Shown here: positions 28,962-37,277 of the stretch, one piece after another
How the letters are laid out: every line of letters begins with the position of its first letter
How positions within the stretch are numbered: the stretch's first letter is position 1
Source: Candidatus Sulfotelmatobacter sp.
GTDB taxonomy: Bacteria > Acidobacteriota > Terriglobia > Terriglobales > Acidobacteriaceae
Assembly: GCA_030044775.1 (NCBI GenBank)
Contig: JASICF010000221.1
Span: 1 to 37,277, forward strand
Length of the DNA: 37,277 nucleotides
Reading direction: 5' to 3'
Notes under the pieces: model-generated
The model's database searches: none
Told to the model about the DNA's origin: nothing
Seen by the model: only the letters and a program-made list of their open reading frames with translations
Position numbers and translations under genes: made by a program

Positions 28962-29996
28962 TCAGTCTTGATAACGTCGATGGCGTGCCTCCTCGCTGGA
29001 AGCACGGATCGCACTCAGCAGCGCGTCCAGAAACTGATGCGGCGTAGCGAAGATATGATCGACCGAAGCGAGTTCTTTCCGCCGCTTGGGTGAGGAACGA
29101 CCTGGGATGTGTTTCTCCTTGCGTGGCACCCACACAGTTTGCATGCCGGCTTTCTTAGCACCTTCAAGGTTGCCAGGCGTATCTTCTGCCATGATCGTTT
29201 CGATCGGCTTAATCGCATCCGCCGGGTCGCGGCTGTTGTTAATCGCCGCAAGCACTTTCTCATAAACCTCCGGCTTCGCTCCCTTCCGATAGGGAGAAAT
29301 CTCTTCTATCCCAAAAATATTAGGCTCGGGAATCACCCCTCCGAGGCCAAGCTTTTCCAGCTTTTGCATCGCCTCTCCCTCTCCCTGCTTGAAGGAATGC
29401 GTGAGCAGGGCGACCTCAACCCCAGCATTCGCTAACCTGCTGATGGCGCTTGCCAATTCGGCGTCGGGCCGGATGAACCCTGTGCCCATACGTCGGTTCC
29501 ACAGTTGCGTGATCCCCTTATCTCCTTCCACAATTTTTTCCTGCAGTTTGTCGGGTGCAAATCTTGCCTTTTTTCCGCTCTTGCGGTCCTGAAGCAGCCT
29601 TAGGTTGTACGCCAGAGCGATCATCTCTTTGTAAGGCGGGTCTCTGTAAGTTCGGTCAAGGGCGTGGCCCGGATCAGTATCTTCTTCCTCCTCCGTTAGC
29701 TGCGTTGCGTTCCGGCGGCGATAATAAACCTCCAGCATCCCAAGGACGGATGCGCGGGGGAAACCCTTACATTCCAGGCCTCCCGCCAACTGGCTGATGC
29801 ACCGGGCCAACACGTCATCTGGATTCTTGTTCGCTTCTTCTTTGGCCGCTTCAATTAATTTCTGCGCTGTTTTCCTTCGGAATATGGGAAGGCCGTATTC
29901 CTTTTTTATCTCCCGCCAAGCCCGCAGGACGGTGTTTCGGTAGGTCTTGCTATAAGGGTAGAGAAAGCAGTCGAGGTCCAAAATAACGAGCTTCAC
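28962..29996 (-). CDS. HAD-superfamily hydrolase with an extended cap
   Basis: This 344-residue protein starts with GTG at 29996, preceded by GAGAG. HAD motifs are visible: motif I at the N-terminus (ILDLDCFLYP), motif II LLTHS, the lysine in KPEVYEK, and the acidic motif MAEDTPGNLEGAKKAG with the usual turn to TVWVP. The closest fit is the pyrimidine-5'-nucleotidase / phosphatase branch, normally DxDNTLYP. Here motif I reads DLDCFLYP, with Thr replaced by Phe, and the region between motifs I and II is about 200 residues, roughly twice the family norm. It would hydrolyse a small phosphate ester; the substrate is unknown. Its stop is only 12 bp from that of the convergent exporter. Confidence 0.8.
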   Translation of the reverse strand: MKLVILDLDCFLYPYSKTYRNTVLRAWREIKKEYGLPIFRRKTAQKLIEAAKEEANKNPDDVLARCISQLAGGLECKGFPRASVLGMLEVYYRRRNATQLTEEEEDTDPGHALDRTYRDPPYKEMIALAYNLRLLQDRKSGKKARFAPDKLQEKIVEGDKGITQLWNRRMGTGFIRPDAELASAISRLANAGVEVALLTHSFKQGEGEAMQKLEKLGLGGVIPEPNIFGIEEISPYRKGAKPEVYEKVLAAINNSRDPADAIKPIETIMAEDTPGNLEGAKKAGMQTVWVPRKEKHIPGRSSPKRRKELASVDHIFATPHQFLDALLSAIRASSEEARHRRYQD

Positions 29997-30242
29997 TTTC
30001 TCTCGAAAAGGCTTAGGGTTGTGATGGGCTCTAATACTTATGGGCTCCGGCGCGCAGGCCTGAAATTGTGCACAGCCTAGTGATCTGTTCAGCTCCCAGC
30101 TATTCTAAAGTGAGGAGGGCCCATCGGAGAGCCCACGAACTTACGAGACGGCAGCCTCTGTTTCTCGAGGGAGGTGTCAGGCGCTGCAAAGAAGGGTCGT
30201 GCGAGCACCTCTGGTCTACCGCTACAATGTTCACACCTCAAA

Positions 30243-33200
30243 ATGAACCGGAACTCCTTTCGCTGTCTCATTCCATTTCTTCTGATTTTTCTTTGCTTCG
30301 GTGTGAGGCTTCGTGCGCAAGCCGTCTCGCCTGATCTCTTCAGCGGTCTTAAATGGCGGCTGATCGGCCCCTTTCGCGGAGGACGCTCTGTCGCGGCCAC
30401 CGGAGTTCCCGGCGATCCCAACACGTTCTACTTCGGCGCGGTCGATGGCGGGATATGGAAGACCACTAACGCAGGTGTGACGTGGACGCCGATATTCGAT
30501 AACCAGCCGGTCGCTTCCATCGGCGCTGTCGCCATCGCGAATTCCGATGCGAAAGTTATTTATGCCGGCACCGGTGAATCGGATATCCGCTCTGATCTTG
30601 CCTCGGGCGACGGGGTCTATCGCTCTTCCGACGGCGGGGAGACATGGCAGAATGTCGGTCTGCGCGACACCCGCCAGATCAGCCGCATTGTTGTTGATCC
30701 GCAGAATGCGAACACCGTCTACGTTGCCGCGCTCGGGCACGCATACGGCCCTAACCAAGAGCGTGGTGTTTTCAAGTCCTCGGACGGGGGCTCTCATTGG
30801 ACTAAAGTCCTCGACCAAGGAGCCGAAACCGGAATCGCCGATCTCGCCATCTCCACTGAGCACCCGAATATCCTTTTCGCGGCAACCTGGGGCACGCATC
30901 GGCCGCCCTGGAGCACCTACGCGCCCATCGATGGGTCCGGCAGCGGCATCTTCCGCTCGCGGGACGGCGGCAATTCCTGGTCGCGGTTGACCGGCTCCGG
31001 CCTTCCCGACGGCGACTGGGGTCGACCTGCCATCGCAGTGTCCGCGGATGGCAGGCGCGTTTATGCGTTGATCGACGACCGCAAGAAATCCGGGCTTTAC
31101 CGATCCGACGATGGCGGCGATACCTGGACTCTCAAGAACTCTGATTCTCGTCTCACCAGCCGTGCCTGGTATTTCGGGAACATCACCATCGATCCGCAGA
31201 ATGCCGACGTGTTCTACGTGCCTAACGTTGCGCTTTATCGCTCCGAAGATGGCGGCCAGACCATCTCAATCGTTCGCGGCGCCCCAGGCGGCGACGACTA
31301 TCATCAGCTTTGGATCGATCCTAAAGATTCGGCGCGGATGATTCTGGCCACCGATCAAGGCACCACAATCAGCGTTGATCGCGGCCGGACCTGGAGCACC
31401 TGGTATAACCAGCCCACCGCGCAGCTCTATCACGTTATCACCGATAATCGGTTTCCTTATACGGTGTTCGGCGCGCAACAAGATAGCGGCAGCGCCGCGG
31501 TTCTCAGTCGTACAGACCATGGCCAAATCACGACCCGTGACTGGTTTCCCGCAGACGGCAGCGAGAGCGGATATATCGCGCCCGATCCCAGGGATCCCAA
31601 CATTTTTTATTTCAGCGGGACCTACGGCAGCGTTTCGCGCTTCGATCTTCGCACCTCATTCAGCCAAGACGTTACGCCCTGGCCGATGCCCACATTCGGC
31701 GTCGATATCGCCCAGCGCAAGTATCGCGATCCCTGGACCCCGGTTCTCGTTTTCTCTCCAGTCGACAAAACCAGCCTCTATCTCGGCACGCAATTCGTAA
31801 TGAAAACCACCGACGGGGGCCTGCACTGGCTGACGGTCAGTCCCGACCTGACTGGAGCGCGAACGACCACAGAAAAAGCTAAAGGCCCGCCGACAGTTGA
31901 AGACGCCAAGCAGCGCGGATATGGCGTGGTTTACACGATTGCCCCGTCGCCGCTCGATTCCAATTTGATCTGGGCTGGCAGTGATACGGGACTCATTCAT
32001 CTCACCCGCGATGGGGGGAAGAACTGGAAAGATGTCACGCCGAAAGGAATCAGCGACTGGTCGAAGATCTCCATGATCGAGGCCTCGCACTTCAACCCTG
32101 CCGCAGCTTATGCGGCGGTCGATCGGCATCGCCTCGACGATCAGACTCCGTATCTGTGCCGCACCGCCGACTATGGGCAAACCTGGCAGCTCATCACCGA
32201 GGGCATTCACACTCCGGCATTTCTCAACGCGGTTCGCGAAGATCCGCGTCACAAAGGCTTGCTGTTCGCGGGCACCGAGTTCGGCGTTTACGTTTCTTTC
32301 GATGAAGGCGATCACTGGCAGTCCTTGCAGCTGAATCTGCCGATCACTTCCGTACGAGATCTCGCCATTCACGGCGACGATCTCGTCATCGCCACTCACG
32401 GCCGTTCCTTCTGGGTCCTGGACGATATCGCGCCCCTGCGCCAGGTCGCGCCTTTGCAGACCGTCGGCATATGGCTTTTTCGTCCGGCAGCCGTGGTTCG
32501 CGTAGACAATGCCGGTTTCATGGGGACTCCGCTGCCTCCCGAAGAACCGACGGCGGAGAATCCACCGAATGGCGCCGTAATCGATTATTTTCTCCCTTCA
32601 CCCGCAGAACGCCTGACGCTCGCAATCTTCGACAAGCAGCATAATCTCGTGCACAGCTTCTCGTCCGAAGAACCGCGGCAAGATCGCCACCCGCCGGTTG
32701 CCATTGCTGAACGCTGGCTCGCAAAGCCGCAGGTTCTCGACAAATCTGCCGGCATGCATCGATTTATCTGGAATCTGGCCTGGGGTTCCGAACCCGGTGA
32801 TTCAGCCGATGAGGAGGAGCATGCGCTGCGTGGCCCACGCGCCGCGCCCGGAGATTATGAAATCCGGCTCACCGTCGACGGCAAGAATTTAACTCAGCCG
32901 CTGTACATCACGATGGACCCGCGATCCACTGCCACTCCGCAGGATCTCGCCACGCAAGTCAGGCTCGGGCGCCAGATTTTTTCCGAAGCTCTCGAGTGCA
33001 GGAAAACGCTGGCGGCGATCCGAGCATCGCAGAAGCAGATTTCCGACCTCGAGACGAAGTTGCAGCAGCACGCCGATCTAAAGGCGACTGCCGACGCTGC
33101 TCTTGATGAACTCAGCTCCATCGTAAACGGCGACTCATCCAAGCAGCTTGGCCTGGAGAAGGCGAACACGGGCCTAGCCGCTGCCCTGCGAGTGGTCTTG

Positions 33201-33392
33201 AGCAGCGACCGCCTCATTCCCGCGCAAGCCCTTGACCTCGATCGCGAATCGAGCGCCGCGATGAAGGTTGCGCTGAGGAAGTGGAATGACTTCAAATCGA
33301 AGCGCCTGCCCGAGCTAAATCACCAACTCAAGGACGGGAACCTGCCTCCACTCGCGCCGACGGACGACCGTACGTCCTCAGCCAATCCGTAA
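30243..33392 (+). CDS. Large secreted BNR/Asp-box beta-propeller protein (GH74/VPS10-like)
   Basis: This protein of 1,049 residues starts at the ATG at 30243, because a signal peptide (NRNSFRCLIPFLLIFLCFGVRLRAQ) follows; a GTG at 30174 would add 23 unlikely residues. The body contains many Asp boxes (SSDGGETWQ, SSDGGSHWTK, SRDGGNSWS, SDDGGDTWT, TRDGGKNWK), each the signature of one propeller strand pair, as in sialidases, xyloglucanases and VPS10 receptors. About 300 C-terminal residues leave this pattern: a beta region, then a helical segment with coiled-coil character (ISDLETKLQQHADLK). Glycosidase residues cannot be assigned, and a binding or peptidase-associated role is equally possible. 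Such proteins are numerous in Acidobacteria. Promoter signals are unclear. Confidence 0.85.
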   Translation: MNRNSFRCLIPFLLIFLCFGVRLRAQAVSPDLFSGLKWRLIGPFRGGRSVAATGVPGDPNTFYFGAVDGGIWKTTNAGVTWTPIFDNQPVASIGAVAIANSDAKVIYAGTGESDIRSDLASGDGVYRSSDGGETWQNVGLRDTRQISRIVVDPQNANTVYVAALGHAYGPNQERGVFKSSDGGSHWTKVLDQGAETGIADLAISTEHPNILFAATWGTHRPPWSTYAPIDGSGSGIFRSRDGGNSWSRLTGSGLPDGDWGRPAIAVSADGRRVYALIDDRKKSGLYRSDDGGDTWTLKNSDSRLTSRAWYFGNITIDPQNADVFYVPNVALYRSEDGGQTISIVRGAPGGDDYHQLWIDPKDSARMILATDQGTTISVDRGRTWSTWYNQPTAQLYHVITDNRFPYTVFGAQQDSGSAAVLSRTDHGQITTRDWFPADGSESGYIAPDPRDPNIFYFSGTYGSVSRFDLRTSFSQDVTPWPMPTFGVDIAQRKYRDPWTPVLVFSPVDKTSLYLGTQFVMKTTDGGLHWLTVSPDLTGARTTTEKAKGPPTVEDAKQRGYGVVYTIAPSPLDSNLIWAGSDTGLIHLTRDGGKNWKDVTPKGISDWSKISMIEASHFNPAAAYAAVDRHRLDDQTPYLCRTADYGQTWQLITEGIHTPAFLNAVREDPRHKGLLFAGTEFGVYVSFDEGDHWQSLQLNLPITSVRDLAIHGDDLVIATHGRSFWVLDDIAPLRQVAPLQTVGIWLFRPAAVVRVDNAGFMGTPLPPEEPTAENPPNGAVIDYFLPSPAERLTLAIFDKQHNLVHSFSSEEPRQDRHPPVAIAERWLAKPQVLDKSAGMHRFIWNLAWGSEPGDSADEEEHALRGPRAAPGDYEIRLTVDGKNLTQPLYITMDPRSTATPQDLATQVRLGRQIFSEALECRKTLAAIRASQKQISDLETKLQQHADLKATADAALDELSSIVNGDSSKQLGLEKANTGLAAALRVVLSSDRLIPAQALDLDRESSAAMKVALRKWNDFKSKRLPELNHQLKDGNLPPLAPTDDRTSSANP

Positions 33393-33508
33393 CCGGAACC
33401 TTACGGTTGTAACCGCTTAGTTAAAGTCATTCCGGCGAGATGGGCCTCGTGTACGCCGCAGCAGAACAGGTTCCCGGGCACCACGTTTCCTAGGGATTTC
33501 GTTTTCGC

Positions 33509-35263
33509 CTAGAAAGACTTCGGAAGTACGGCCGTTCCCTCCTGCTGAACCGATTGCAAAGCATTGGGATTCAGGCCCAGCGCTTTAAGGATCGTTGGCG
33601 CGACCTCCATGGTCTGCACCGGCGTGGTCACGGTGGTTGCCGTGAACATGGGATTCGAAAGCAGCATCATGACGTTGGTGTCATCATGCGCGAAGCCGCC
33701 GTGCTCAGCCAGCTTCTTGGTGCTTCCAGAGTAAGTAACGCCGATATCGGGGGTGGTGACGATGTCGGGCGTGCGCGGATCGCCATCCGGCGGTAGCCCC
33801 GGCGCGTTGTAAAGCTGGGTGATGCCGGCTCCCCAGAACATTTCGCCGATGCCGGCAATGTTGCTCGTAGAAGGCGATTGGGTTTCGATCATGCTCACAA
33901 CCTCTTCCGCCGTGCAGTGCTTATCGAGCCACACGAGCGAGACATCGTCTTCCGTAGGACCGAGGCCGGTCGGGTTAAGCGGGGATTCGGAGTAGGGCAA
34001 GCATCCCGCGTTGGCTGCAATCGTGGCAGGAGAAGTGGAGATCGGGTCGCCGGCGAAGGTCGATATCCCCAAATAGCGCGACGAATCAATCGGACTCTGG
34101 CCGTGCTTGGCGGTGACGATGATCAGGGTAGAGTTGAGCAATCCGTCTTTTTGTAGCGCGGCGATCATCTCTCCGATGGAAAGATCGACGAACTCAATAT
34201 TGCGCAGGAGAGCGGTAGTGGGCGTGCCCTGCCCGTCTGTGTATCCGCCGGTTACGGTTGGAGTGAGGGTTTGTTCGATCAGCTTTTGTCCGACGCTCAC
34301 AGCCTGAAAATTCATTCCAAAGACGGAGGGGACGGGAGCCGGCGAGGTGCCGTTGTGGTTCTTGCCATTAATCTCGTTGAGAATGGCGTTGACCTTGAGA
34401 GTGTCGTAGCACTGGATATTCTGGAAGCTGCTGGTCCATGTATCCGATGAGGAAACCGCGCTCTGGTCAGGCAGCGGGTTACAGCTGACGGGGCCGGCAT
34501 TGACGCCAGGGAGAGCGACGGGAATCGAGTTGATCTCGGGGGCGTAGTAGTCGTTAACGTTGGTGCCGTTACCGGGACCGTTCACTGAAGAATACGACGG
34601 ATGCTTGTCGGACCACGCCGTGTAGCCTCCGGCGGCGTGGATGACGCCGAAGATGGTGTTGGTGCGGACGAAGTTCCAGGGATAAACGGGAGCGCAACCC
34701 TGGGCGGGATCGCGCACCAGGCGCTTGGCATCGATCGACTGAACTCCGCCATCGACGCCGGTGGGCGCGCCACCGTTGAGCAGTGTCTGGTTAATATCAA
34801 TTCCTTCATCGTACTCGGTAGTGGTTCCGGTGGGCTCTCCATAGGGCACGCAGGGGCCGGCAGCAAGTCCGTCACCGGTTGTCTGGGCCGGAGCGTCCAG
34901 CGAGCGATCATAGGCATCGTCGTAGAATGCGCCAACGCTGCGCGGAGAGCCGCCGGTCATGAGGGCCATCAATCCGGGAAATGAATCGGAGGGTTCGGAT
35001 GTGTACGCGAAAAGATAGTCGACGCCGGTGGGCTTGAGGCTGGCCAGATTCGGGCAATAGGGCTGGCCGCCGTTGACGCCGGCAATTCCGTTGGCGCAAT
35101 TGATGAAATCAAGGGCGTGCATTCCGTCGATGCTGAGGAGCAAAACATGCTGGATGGAGGTGGGACTGCCGGTGCGATTTCCGGTCTGCGCGAAGAGGGT
35201 TGAAGCCGCTAAAAGCAGGGTGGCGGCGCAGACTCCCAAACCAAACGTGAGAGAGCGTGTCAT
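33509..35263 (-). CDS. Secreted alkaline-phosphatase-superfamily phosphodiesterase (copy 1)
   Basis: This 584-residue protein starts at the ATG at 35261-35263 with GGAG eight bases upstream, and carries a signal peptide (LTFGLGVCAATLLLAASTLFAQ). It has the type I phosphodiesterase / nucleotide pyrophosphatase arrangement: metal-binding Asp46 in LLLSIDGMH, nucleophile Ser94 in DSFPG, and two later metal motifs. The usual DHG of the third motif is replaced by KHG in IIVTAKHGQSPID, and the last motif reads AEHGGFAHDDTNVMML. These enzymes cleave phosphodiester or phosphate bonds in the periplasm or medium; the substrate is unknown. It is a tandem paralogue of the upstream gene at 35453 and lies 189 bp after it, past a terminator. 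Confidence 0.85.
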   Translation of the reverse strand: MTRSLTFGLGVCAATLLLAASTLFAQTGNRTGSPTSIQHVLLLSIDGMHALDFINCANGIAGVNGGQPYCPNLASLKPTGVDYLFAYTSEPSDSFPGLMALMTGGSPRSVGAFYDDAYDRSLDAPAQTTGDGLAAGPCVPYGEPTGTTTEYDEGIDINQTLLNGGAPTGVDGGVQSIDAKRLVRDPAQGCAPVYPWNFVRTNTIFGVIHAAGGYTAWSDKHPSYSSVNGPGNGTNVNDYYAPEINSIPVALPGVNAGPVSCNPLPDQSAVSSSDTWTSSFQNIQCYDTLKVNAILNEINGKNHNGTSPAPVPSVFGMNFQAVSVGQKLIEQTLTPTVTGGYTDGQGTPTTALLRNIEFVDLSIGEMIAALQKDGLLNSTLIIVTAKHGQSPIDSSRYLGISTFAGDPISTSPATIAANAGCLPYSESPLNPTGLGPTEDDVSLVWLDKHCTAEEVVSMIETQSPSTSNIAGIGEMFWGAGITQLYNAPGLPPDGDPRTPDIVTTPDIGVTYSGSTKKLAEHGGFAHDDTNVMMLLSNPMFTATTVTTPVQTMEVAPTILKALGLNPNALQSVQQEGTAVLPKSF

Positions 35264-35400
35264 AGGTGTTTCTCCGAAGGGAGGATTTTGGGAACTATTT
35301 TTAATAGTAAGAATCGAGATTGCAGGCGAGGTGACGGCTATGTTGCGGCGAGGTAAAAATCTGTAGCAAAAATCCTCAACACCCACAAATGATGCCGAAA

Positions 35401-35431
35401 TCAAAAGGGGCCGCGAGGCAGCCCCTTTTGA
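35401..35431 (-). terminator. Strong rho-independent-type terminator
   Basis: TCAAAAGGGGC (35401-35411) and GCCCCTTTTGA (35421-35431) form a perfect 11-bp stem with a 9-base loop. It begins 21 bp after the stop of the minus-strand phosphodiesterase gene (copy 2), and its A/T-rich base provides the T tract on that strand. It should separate the two tandem genes into independent transcripts. Confidence 0.8.
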
Positions 35432-35452
35432 CGATTACAGCATCTGCAGTAT

Positions 35453-37165
35453 TTACTTTGCCAACTGACTGGTCACTTCCGGCAGAACCGCAGTACCTTC
35501 CATCTGCACAGATTGCAACAACGCTGGATTCAATCCGAGCGCGCTCACCATGGTCGGAGCAACCTGGATGGTGGCGGTCTCCGAAGAAACGGTTTGCGGC
35601 GAAAAACTCGGGTTGGCGACCAGCATCATGACATTGGTGTCATCGTGCGCGAATCCGCCGTGATCGCCAATCATCGCCGTGCTGGCCGAGTAAGTCATTC
35701 CAATATTCGGCGTAACAATAATGTCTGGCGTTCTGGGGTCGTCGCTGGCTTCCCAGCCTCCGACGTTATAGTTAGGCGCAAGCGTCGCGCCGTAGAGAAT
35801 TTCGCCCATTCCAATTTCTGTTGCATCCGATTCGAGGATATTCACTGCGTTTTCCACAGGAACACCTTTCTTCAACCAGAGCACCGACACATCATCTTCG
35901 GTAGCGCCGATGCCGGTGGTGTTCAGGGGCGACTCGGAATAAGGAATCAGACTCCCCAGTAGGGTTGCGGGAGTATCGCTGCCGTTCGCGACGTAGCGAG
36001 TAGGATCGATTGGCGACTCGCCATGCTTGGCAGTAACGATGATCAGAGTATTGTTGTAGATGCCGTTGTTTTTCAATGCGGCGACGATATCGCCGATGGC
36101 GGTATCGACGTATTCGACCTCCTCGAACAATCTCTGACTGGGCAGCGCGGCCGCATTCTGATACCCACCGGCGCCGACATCGGCTTCATTGACCGATTCG
36201 CCCACGTAGACAGACTGGAAGTTCATGCCGAAGACCGCCGGAACCTGCGCCGGCGCGCCCATATGGGTTTTGCCCTCAATCTCATTAATCAGCGCGTAGA
36301 CTTTGATCGCGTCGTAGCACTGGATGTTTTCGAAGCTGGCATTCCACGCAGATGTGCCGGCTGGATCGCGAATCGGATCGCAGGGTATGCCGGTAACAGT
36401 TTTTACTCCTGGCAACGGGACAACGGTGGAATCCACTTCGGGAGAATAATAGTCATCCAAACCGTTGCCGCCGGGACCGCCTACAAACGAATAGGAGGGA
36501 TGCTTATCGATCCAGGCCGTATATCCTCCAGCGGTGTGAATTACGCCGAAGGCGGTGTTAATCCGAATGAAGTTCCAGGGATAAACCGGAGCGCAGCCGT
36601 TCTGCGGGTCACGTTCGAGATGCTTGGGATCGATGGAAGCGATTCCACCATCGGTCAGCGAAGCTCCGGGAGCACCGCCGTTCAGCTTGGTGTCGTCAAA
36701 GTCGATGCCTTGGTCGTTGTCAGTGGTAGTTCCGGTCGGCGTGGCATAGGGCGTGCACGGGCCGCCGGCAAGGCCAGTGCCAGTCTTCGATATCGGAGCG
36801 TCCAAGGAACGGTCGTAGGCAACGTCATAATAGAGACCGGTCGATTTGGGTGTGCCGCCAGAAGCCAGGGCCGCCATCCCAGGAAATGAGTCCGAGGGTT
36901 TTGACGAGGTGACATTCACATAATTAATGCCGGTCTGGCTCAAGGTGGTCAGGTTAGGACAGTAAGGATCGCCGCCATTGATGCCAGCGATGCCATGGGA
37001 ACAATTGTAAAAGTCGACTGCGTGCATTCCGTCGATGCTGATGAGCAGGACGTGTTTGATCTTGCCCGACCCGGCGGTGCCAGCATCTGCCGCTATCGCG
37101 TAGGTCGATGAAGCCACAGCCATTGCGAGCAACACTCCAGCGAAAGCACTTCCCTTCAATTTCAT
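35453..37165 (-). CDS. Secreted alkaline-phosphatase-superfamily phosphodiesterase (copy 2)
   Basis: This 570-residue protein starts at the ATG at 37163-37165, with GGAGG five bases upstream, and has a signal peptide (AFAGVLLAMAVASSTYAIAA). It is well over half identical to copy 1 by eye along the whole length: SIDGMHAVDF with metal ligand Asp45, nucleophile Ser93 in DSFPG, IIVTAKHGESPID and DHGGFAHDDTNVMML. In its last motif copy 2 has DHGG where copy 1 has EHGG. Both keep KHG instead of DHG, so the change predates the duplication. The function is hydrolysis of an extracytoplasmic phosphate or phosphodiester; the substrate is unknown. Confidence 0.87.
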   Translation of the reverse strand: MKLKGSAFAGVLLAMAVASSTYAIAADAGTAGSGKIKHVLLISIDGMHAVDFYNCSHGIAGINGGDPYCPNLTTLSQTGINYVNVTSSKPSDSFPGMAALASGGTPKSTGLYYDVAYDRSLDAPISKTGTGLAGGPCTPYATPTGTTTDNDQGIDFDDTKLNGGAPGASLTDGGIASIDPKHLERDPQNGCAPVYPWNFIRINTAFGVIHTAGGYTAWIDKHPSYSFVGGPGGNGLDDYYSPEVDSTVVPLPGVKTVTGIPCDPIRDPAGTSAWNASFENIQCYDAIKVYALINEIEGKTHMGAPAQVPAVFGMNFQSVYVGESVNEADVGAGGYQNAAALPSQRLFEEVEYVDTAIGDIVAALKNNGIYNNTLIIVTAKHGESPIDPTRYVANGSDTPATLLGSLIPYSESPLNTTGIGATEDDVSVLWLKKGVPVENAVNILESDATEIGMGEILYGATLAPNYNVGGWEASDDPRTPDIIVTPNIGMTYSASTAMIGDHGGFAHDDTNVMMLVANPSFSPQTVSSETATIQVAPTMVSALGLNPALLQSVQMEGTAVLPEVTSQLAK

Positions 37166-37277
37166 ATAGGCCTCCAGATGAAGAGAAGTATCAGCTTCCA
37201 CAGATTACGGAAGGGTTAAAGATCTGTGAAAACTTATTCATGAATAGTCAATTTGGCCAAGTCAGAAGGTGTCATGC

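Noticed and set aside
36023-36889. 288-codon plus-strand open frame across phosphodiesterase copy 2
   Set aside because: The minus strand has a complete, motif-rich enzyme here. The antisense frame is Gly/Arg-rich and lacks a ribosome binding site.

Overview
The window looks like a chromosomal piece of an Acidobacteriota genome, probably a soil-type Terriglobia-like member. This is inferred from the moderately high GC, the many secreted proteins with weakly known roles (beta-helix, beta-propeller, M61 peptidase, alkaline-phosphatase-superfamily enzymes), a GTCATCC/GGATGAC-type intergenic palindrome, and a family of short helix-turn-helix proteins; no rRNA was available to confirm it. I see no tRNA, rRNA, CRISPR array, insertion sequence or phage gene.

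Region by region. 1-6.3 kb: a secreted right-handed beta-helix protein, then cobalamin-dependent methionine synthase split into two overlapping genes (homocysteine module, then folate/B12/activation modules). 6.3-11.6 kb: a small conserved protein, a structured intergenic region, and a signalling block in which a CheB-CheR-coiled-coil-PAS fusion is flanked by two related 151-residue helix-turn-helix proteins. The CheB part is broken by one extra G in an 8-G run. A 120-bp palindromic element follows. 11.5-16 kb: small conserved proteins, an F420-type nitroreductase-like protein, a secreted M61 peptidase with a PDZ domain, and a secreted alpha/beta hydrolase. 16.1-18 kb: a Tat-exported SelA-like PLP enzyme, divergent from a STAS-domain protein preceded by a textbook sigma-54 promoter. 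18.1-24.7 kb: a lipid module with a membrane fatty acid desaturase and a cytochrome P450 in one operon, divergent from a three-domain fatty acyl-AMP ligase / acyl carrier / thioester reductase. 24.8-30 kb: two secreted proteins of unknown role, an MMPL/RND exporter and a HAD-type hydrolase. 30.2-37.2 kb: a very large BNR/Asp-box beta-propeller protein and two tandem secreted phosphodiesterase-like proteins.

The most coherent unit is the lipid module. The ligase would activate a free fatty acid as acyl-AMP and load it on its own carrier domain. The desaturase and P450 could modify the chain, and the reductase domain would release it as an aldehyde or alcohol. The product is unknown. The second notable unit is the signalling block with paralogous DNA-binding proteins and G homopolymers. 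The third is the sigma-54 promoter driving a STAS protein that lacks the usual phosphorylatable serine.
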